This document shows, one piece after another, positions 60,592-64,000 of a stretch of DNA of 64,000 nucleotides. The DNA is from an uncultured Dyadobacter sp. (GTDB lineage: Bacteria > Bacteroidota > Bacteroidia > Cytophagales > Spirosomataceae). Made by a program: the position numbers and the translations under genes. Location: NCBI RefSeq assembly GCF_946482605.1, contig NZ_CAMLSE010000015.1, forward strand, positions 62,001 through 126,000. The letters run 5' to 3'. The stretch's first letter is position 1. Every line of letters starts with the position of its first letter. The notes beneath the pieces were generated by a model. It did no database searches. It saw only the letters and a program-made list of their open reading frames with translations, and was not told the DNA's origin.

Positions 60592-63500
60592 TTACAGCCC
60601 TTTTTCCTTCACAACTTTCATAACGCCGGTCATCAGACGCCAGTGGCCGGGGAACGTGCATACATAAGGATAGTCTCCAACCTGATCCGGAACTACAAAT
60701 TTCAAGCGGTAGGTCTGGCCGGGATTTACGAGGGGTGTCGCGGCAAGGACCTGCGGGATATTGGGGACGTAGTTCTTTTCTGCACCGTCTTTGGCAGTAA
60801 TCATCTTGTCGGCTGCCGCACCTATGATCTCAGTGGATTTCGGACGTCCCACCACGACATTATGTTGCATTGCATCCGGGTTTTCAAATACGATCTCTAC
60901 GGTTTTGCCTGCTATCGCAGTAAACTCGGTCACAGTGAACTTCATTTCCTCGCGGATCGCCTTGATCGTCACGACCTGTACGTTCGGATCGGCAGCAACT
61001 TCTTCCTTAATGCCATACGATTCCAGCAGGGTAGTATAGCGGCTGCTCAAATCGTCAGAAATGGTGCCTTTTACGCTTGCCAACAGCTTGCGGCCTTCGT
61101 CGTTCGGCGTTTCCTGGCGTTTCGGGTTCCATGCGCCAAGTATCCCTTTGATGATCGCATTACGACCCTGCGGATCCAGCGATTGCGAGGTCTGAATGAG
61201 TTTCAGCACATCGTCACCACTTGCAAAGGACGTATAGCCGCGTGCGGTACGTTCCAGCGCGAAGTCGGAAAGGCGGTCGAGGCGACGCACTTCAAACGAC
61301 TTGCTCATGGTATTGTTCTTATTCTCGTCTTTTTCAGGTACCACATTATCAACGTCTACCGTCGCAGTCACATTCACCTTGCCGGCTTCATCGGAAGTGA
61401 AACCGAATGCCGTTTTCCAGGGACCGTTGTTGCCTTCCACGAGCTTCACCGTTTCACCCGGAGCGATGCCGTTGGTGAGCTGGCGGCTGATGTAGTTGGT
61501 GTTCAACGAACGGCTGCGGATACCTACATTCACAACCGGCACCTGCTCTTTGGTAACAGGCACTGAGCCAATGTTGGTAATTTCAATGGTCACCCGTGCA
61601 TACTCACGTACATAGGGAGTCTTTGGCTCAATCGTAATGTTCGTGATCGCCAGATCGGCAGTACCCTGAACCGTCACTTTGTTTGCGCTGTGGCCTTCGT
61701 GGTTCATCGTTGAGTGATCTGCGTGGCTGGCAGCGGAGGTTTGCTGTACGGCACCCGCTGAGCCAGCTTTCGCAACACGTTGAGCAATGTATTTTTGGCG
61801 TAAAGCTCCGTCATGCGAATTGAGGACAGCTGCGAATGCGTCCGGCATCCAGCGATCTTCCGCATTGGAATAGGTATCGAGCAATGCAAGTACCGCTGTT
61901 TCGATCTGCGGAGTCAATGGAATTTCGGAGAATGCGAGCAGGGAGTTCAACACTACCAATGGCTCCTTGTCGTGCAATGCATCGGCTGTGAGCAATGCCT
62001 GGCCGCTTGCCGCCGTGCGGGGCAATACCTGAACGGCAGTTTTGCGAACGTCGTTGGATGGATGCTTCAGTGCTTCTATCACTACCGGCAAAACTTGTGC
62101 GTCACCGATTGCATTCAAGCCTTCTAGCGTCCATAATGCGTGTATGGCAGCCGTATTCAGACCGATTTCGTCCACGGATTTATCTTTAACGAGTTCCACG
62201 AGTTTGGCCACCACATCTTTGTTTCCACGTTCCACCAGGAGGCGTTGTGCATGCTGGCGCCAGAACATGTTGCTGTTTTTCAAAGTCGCAACGAGTTCAT
62301 CCGGGCGGGTTTTGCTTAATGTAATCGGCGTATATTTTGGTGCATTCTTCCAGCCGATGCGGTAGAGACGGCCATGGGTAAAATCGCGCAATGGCGTTTC
62401 ATAGGCATTACCTTTACCGTTTTCAGAACCTTTTGGAGTCGGGTTGTGCTGGATAATGTAGCTGTACCAGTCGGCCACCCACACAGCGCCATCCGGGCCA
62501 ACTTCCGCGAATACGGGAGCAACCCATTCGTCGGCACCTGCGAGGAGGTTGAAACCAAGCTGATCTTCATAATCCGTCCCTTTTTTCACCATTACGTTGC
62601 GGTGCAGAATGTGGCCGGTAGGCTCGGAAACGAATGCGACTTTGTTCCAATATTCTTTCGGATAGGCGCGGGCGGTATAGAAGTTGTGACCCGCTGCGGC
62701 TGTAAACCCACCGAAAACGTCGACCTGGCGTACTTTTGGTGTGATCGGCTGCATGTCTTTATGCGTATCGGTGCTGCGGCTTCCATTATCGACTTTGCTC
62801 GCGCCGAAATAGCGGTTTGGAATGGCGCTGTACCAGCCGTGCGAATTGTTGGCAGTAGAACCGAAAAGGTCGCCAGCTTCATTGAATCCCAATCCCCAGG
62901 TATTGTTGGAGGTCTTGGCAACAATTTCCATATCTGAACCATCCGGCTTGAAGCGGAATAATGCCTGACCGAAATCCAGTTGGTCGCTTTTGCCAACTTT
63001 ACCTTTGAAGCCTGAGTAACCTACCGAACCATAAACCCAGTTATCGAAACCATAATGCAGGTTGGATGGTCCCGCATGGGTGTCGCCCGTGCCGAAGCCC
63101 GAGAAGAGTATCTTCTTCACATCGGCCTTGTCGTCGCCGTCGGTATCCTGCAAAAACAGCATATGAGGTGCCTGCGATACGACCAGACCGCCGTTGGCAA
63201 ATGCCAGACCGGTTGGAATACTCAGATCATCGGAAAATTTGGTGAATTTATCGGCTTTGCCGTCCTTGTTCGTGTCCTCACAGATCAGGATGTAATCGCT
63301 ACCGCCTGTGTCTTTGCGTTCGTTGGGGTAGTCTTTCGTAATCAGTACGTACAATCTGCCGCGCTCGTCCCACGTCATAGCGATCGGGTGCATTACGTCA
63401 GGCTCGTGAGCGAAGACGTCCAATGTGAAATCGACCGGGATCTGAATGTGTTTTACGGATTCTTCGGGCGAAAGCGGTAGTTGCTGCAATTGCACGCCGG

Positions 63501-64000
63501 GGCGCTGTTCGTAGTTAGGAAGTTTGGCCTCGCGGTATTCGAATGGTTTCGGAGCCAACGCTGCCAATGCTTTGCGGGCATCGTCGTTCACAGCCCAGAG
63601 GATGCCTTTTTCAAGCAGGTCCTGGAAGCCTTGTGTGCCCCAGGTACGCTCGTCGTGACCGTAAGCAGTGTAGAAAATGCGGCCTTTGCCGTGCGTTCTT
63701 ACCCAGGTATAAGGTTCTTTCTGTTGTCCAGGGCGGTCTTTTTCCTGATCTTTTTGGATCAGGCGCTCGGTGAGGACGATATTGTCGGGTTGCAGCAAGG
63801 TGTGCAGGTACGTTTCATCCACTGTTTTGAAAGGCTTCACGCCTGCAATCGCGGGGTGGTCGGGCTTTGTCCACACGGGCTGGATCGTATCCCAGGTGTG
63901 TCGCCAGAACTGTCCCCCGATCAGCTTCACTACCTCGGCATTGTTGCGGAAGCAGTAGGAGGCACAGTGAACGGGGATGAAGCCTTTTCCGCTGGCCACA
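60592..64000 (-). CDS. Partial multidomain protein: ThuA-like, PVC-type propeller, HEAT, CARDB, cupredoxin
   Basis: The frame runs off the right edge, so the N-terminus is missing; the apparent GTG at 63999 is not a supported start. The visible 1,135 residues begin inside a ThuA-like (trehalose utilisation) domain (GQFWRHTWDTIQPVW, KGRIFYTAYGHDERTWG). A PVC-type sugar dehydrogenase propeller follows (VFAHEPDVMHPIAMTWDERGRLYVL, GPDGAVWVADWYSY). HEAT-like repeats cover about 575-750 and a CARDB domain 790-900. The end is a plastocyanin/azurin-like domain with copper ligands (MQHNVVVG, then YVCTFPGHWRLM). A CxxCH haem site, usual after this propeller, is absent; the cupredoxin may take its place. 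Probably an extracytoplasmic sugar oxidoreductase. Confidence 0.86.
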   Translation of the reverse strand, partial: VASGKGFIPVHCASYCFRNNAEVVKLIGGQFWRHTWDTIQPVWTKPDHPAIAGVKPFKTVDETYLHTLLQPDNIVLTERLIQKDQEKDRPGQQKEPYTWVRTHGKGRIFYTAYGHDERTWGTQGFQDLLEKGILWAVNDDARKALAALAPKPFEYREAKLPNYEQRPGVQLQQLPLSPEESVKHIQIPVDFTLDVFAHEPDVMHPIAMTWDERGRLYVLITKDYPNERKDTGGSDYILICEDTNKDGKADKFTKFSDDLSIPTGLAFANGGLVVSQAPHMLFLQDTDGDDKADVKKILFSGFGTGDTHAGPSNLHYGFDNWVYGSVGYSGFKGKVGKSDQLDFGQALFRFKPDGSDMEIVAKTSNNTWGLGFNEAGDLFGSTANNSHGWYSAIPNRYFGASKVDNGSRSTDTHKDMQPITPKVRQVDVFGGFTAAAGHNFYTARAYPKEYWNKVAFVSEPTGHILHRNVMVKKGTDYEDQLGFNLLAGADEWVAPVFAEVGPDGAVWVADWYSYIIQHNPTPKGSENGKGNAYETPLRDFTHGRLYRIGWKNAPKYTPITLSKTRPDELVATLKNSNMFWRQHAQRLLVERGNKDVVAKLVELVKDKSVDEIGLNTAAIHALWTLEGLNAIGDAQVLPVVIEALKHPSNDVRKTAVQVLPRTAASGQALLTADALHDKEPLVVLNSLLAFSEIPLTPQIETAVLALLDTYSNAEDRWMPDAFAAVLNSHDGALRQKYIAQRVAKAGSAGAVQQTSAASHADHSTMNHEGHSANKVTVQGTADLAITNITIEPKTPYVREYARVTIEITNIGSVPVTKEQVPVVNVGIRSRSLNTNYISRQLTNGIAPGETVKLVEGNNGPWKTAFGFTSDEAGKVNVTATVDVDNVVPEKDENKNNTMSKSFEVRRLDRLSDFALERTARGYTSFASGDDVLKLIQTSQSLDPQGRNAIIKGILGAWNPKRQETPNDEGRKLLASVKGTISDDLSSRYTTLLESYGIKEEVAADPNVQVVTIKAIREEMKFTVTEFTAIAGKTVEIVFENPDAMQHNVVVGRPKSTEIIGAAADKMITAKDGAEKNYVPNIPQVLAATPLVNPGQTYRLKFVVPDQVGDYPYVCTFPGHWRLMTGVMKVVKEKGL

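Overview
The window is a stretch of a Bacteroidota chromosome, most probably a member of the Cytophagales/Spirosomataceae such as Dyadobacter or a close relative. That placement is inferred from content, not from a marker gene. Supporting signs are type IX secretion genes (PorU, PorV, a second PorU-like protease), T9SS-type C-terminal sorting domains, a SusC/SusD pair, Bacteroidota-only families (DUF4290, DUF6934, GIN domains) and several promoters of the TAnnTTTG type. Coding density is high and I see no rRNA, tRNA, CRISPR array, insertion sequence or prophage.

Layout. 1-10 kb: the 3' end of a PcrB-type prenylglyceryl phosphate synthase, a small lipoprotein, a SprT-like metalloprotease, the PorU-PorV pair, an orphan M16 protein lacking its zinc motif, a photolyase and a DUF1080 protein. 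10-16 kb (minus strand): dihydrofolate reductase, a second C25 protease (PorU2 type), DUF4290 and MurA, whose active-site Cys is replaced by Asp. 16-20 kb: a PadR repressor with a clear operator, a PspC/GIN membrane protein and a secreted GIN protein. 20-25 kb: housekeeping genes (thioesterase, RidA, GltX, an AIM24-family protein) with two striking intergenic repeat arrays. 25-33 kb (minus strand): SusC, SusD, an acetylesterase-like T9SS cargo and a propeller lipoprotein, with a perfect LacI-type palindrome far upstream of susC. 34-37 kb: a small glycolipid-type cluster (polytopic protein, HAD phosphatase, methyltransferase, decaprenyl-phosphate phosphoribosyltransferase-like UbiA enzyme).

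38.8-42.8 kb holds two DUF3857/transglutaminase-like proteins in tandem. 42.9-49.7 kb is a complete trans-4-hydroxy-L-proline catabolic set (deaminase, semialdehyde dehydrogenase, 2-epimerase, FAD dehydrogenase, permease); long inverted repeats fill three of its four internal gaps and follow its last gene. 49.8-52.5 kb has an ArsR-SRPBCC pair with a double operator on a recognisable promoter, a secreted protein of unknown function and a DUF6934 gene followed by a 50-residue ORF. 52.5-59.1 kb (minus strand) encodes a fused 5-oxoprolinase, an NRAMP-fold transporter without the metal ligands (probably a 5-oxoproline carrier) and a GH30 glycosidase. The end holds an AraC regulator and a large partial multidomain protein (ThuA remnant, PVC-type propeller, HEAT repeats, CARDB, cupredoxin).

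The hydroxyproline and 5-oxoproline genes together suggest use of cyclic amino acids from collagen-like or plant hydroxyproline-rich protein. The most unusual signals are the metal-site-less NRAMP beside oxoprolinase, the 10-bp-phased TGACA array before gltX, the DUF6934 plus small ORF pair, the cupredoxin-tailed PVC propeller, the PadR-PspC-GIN module and the families of extragenic hairpins.
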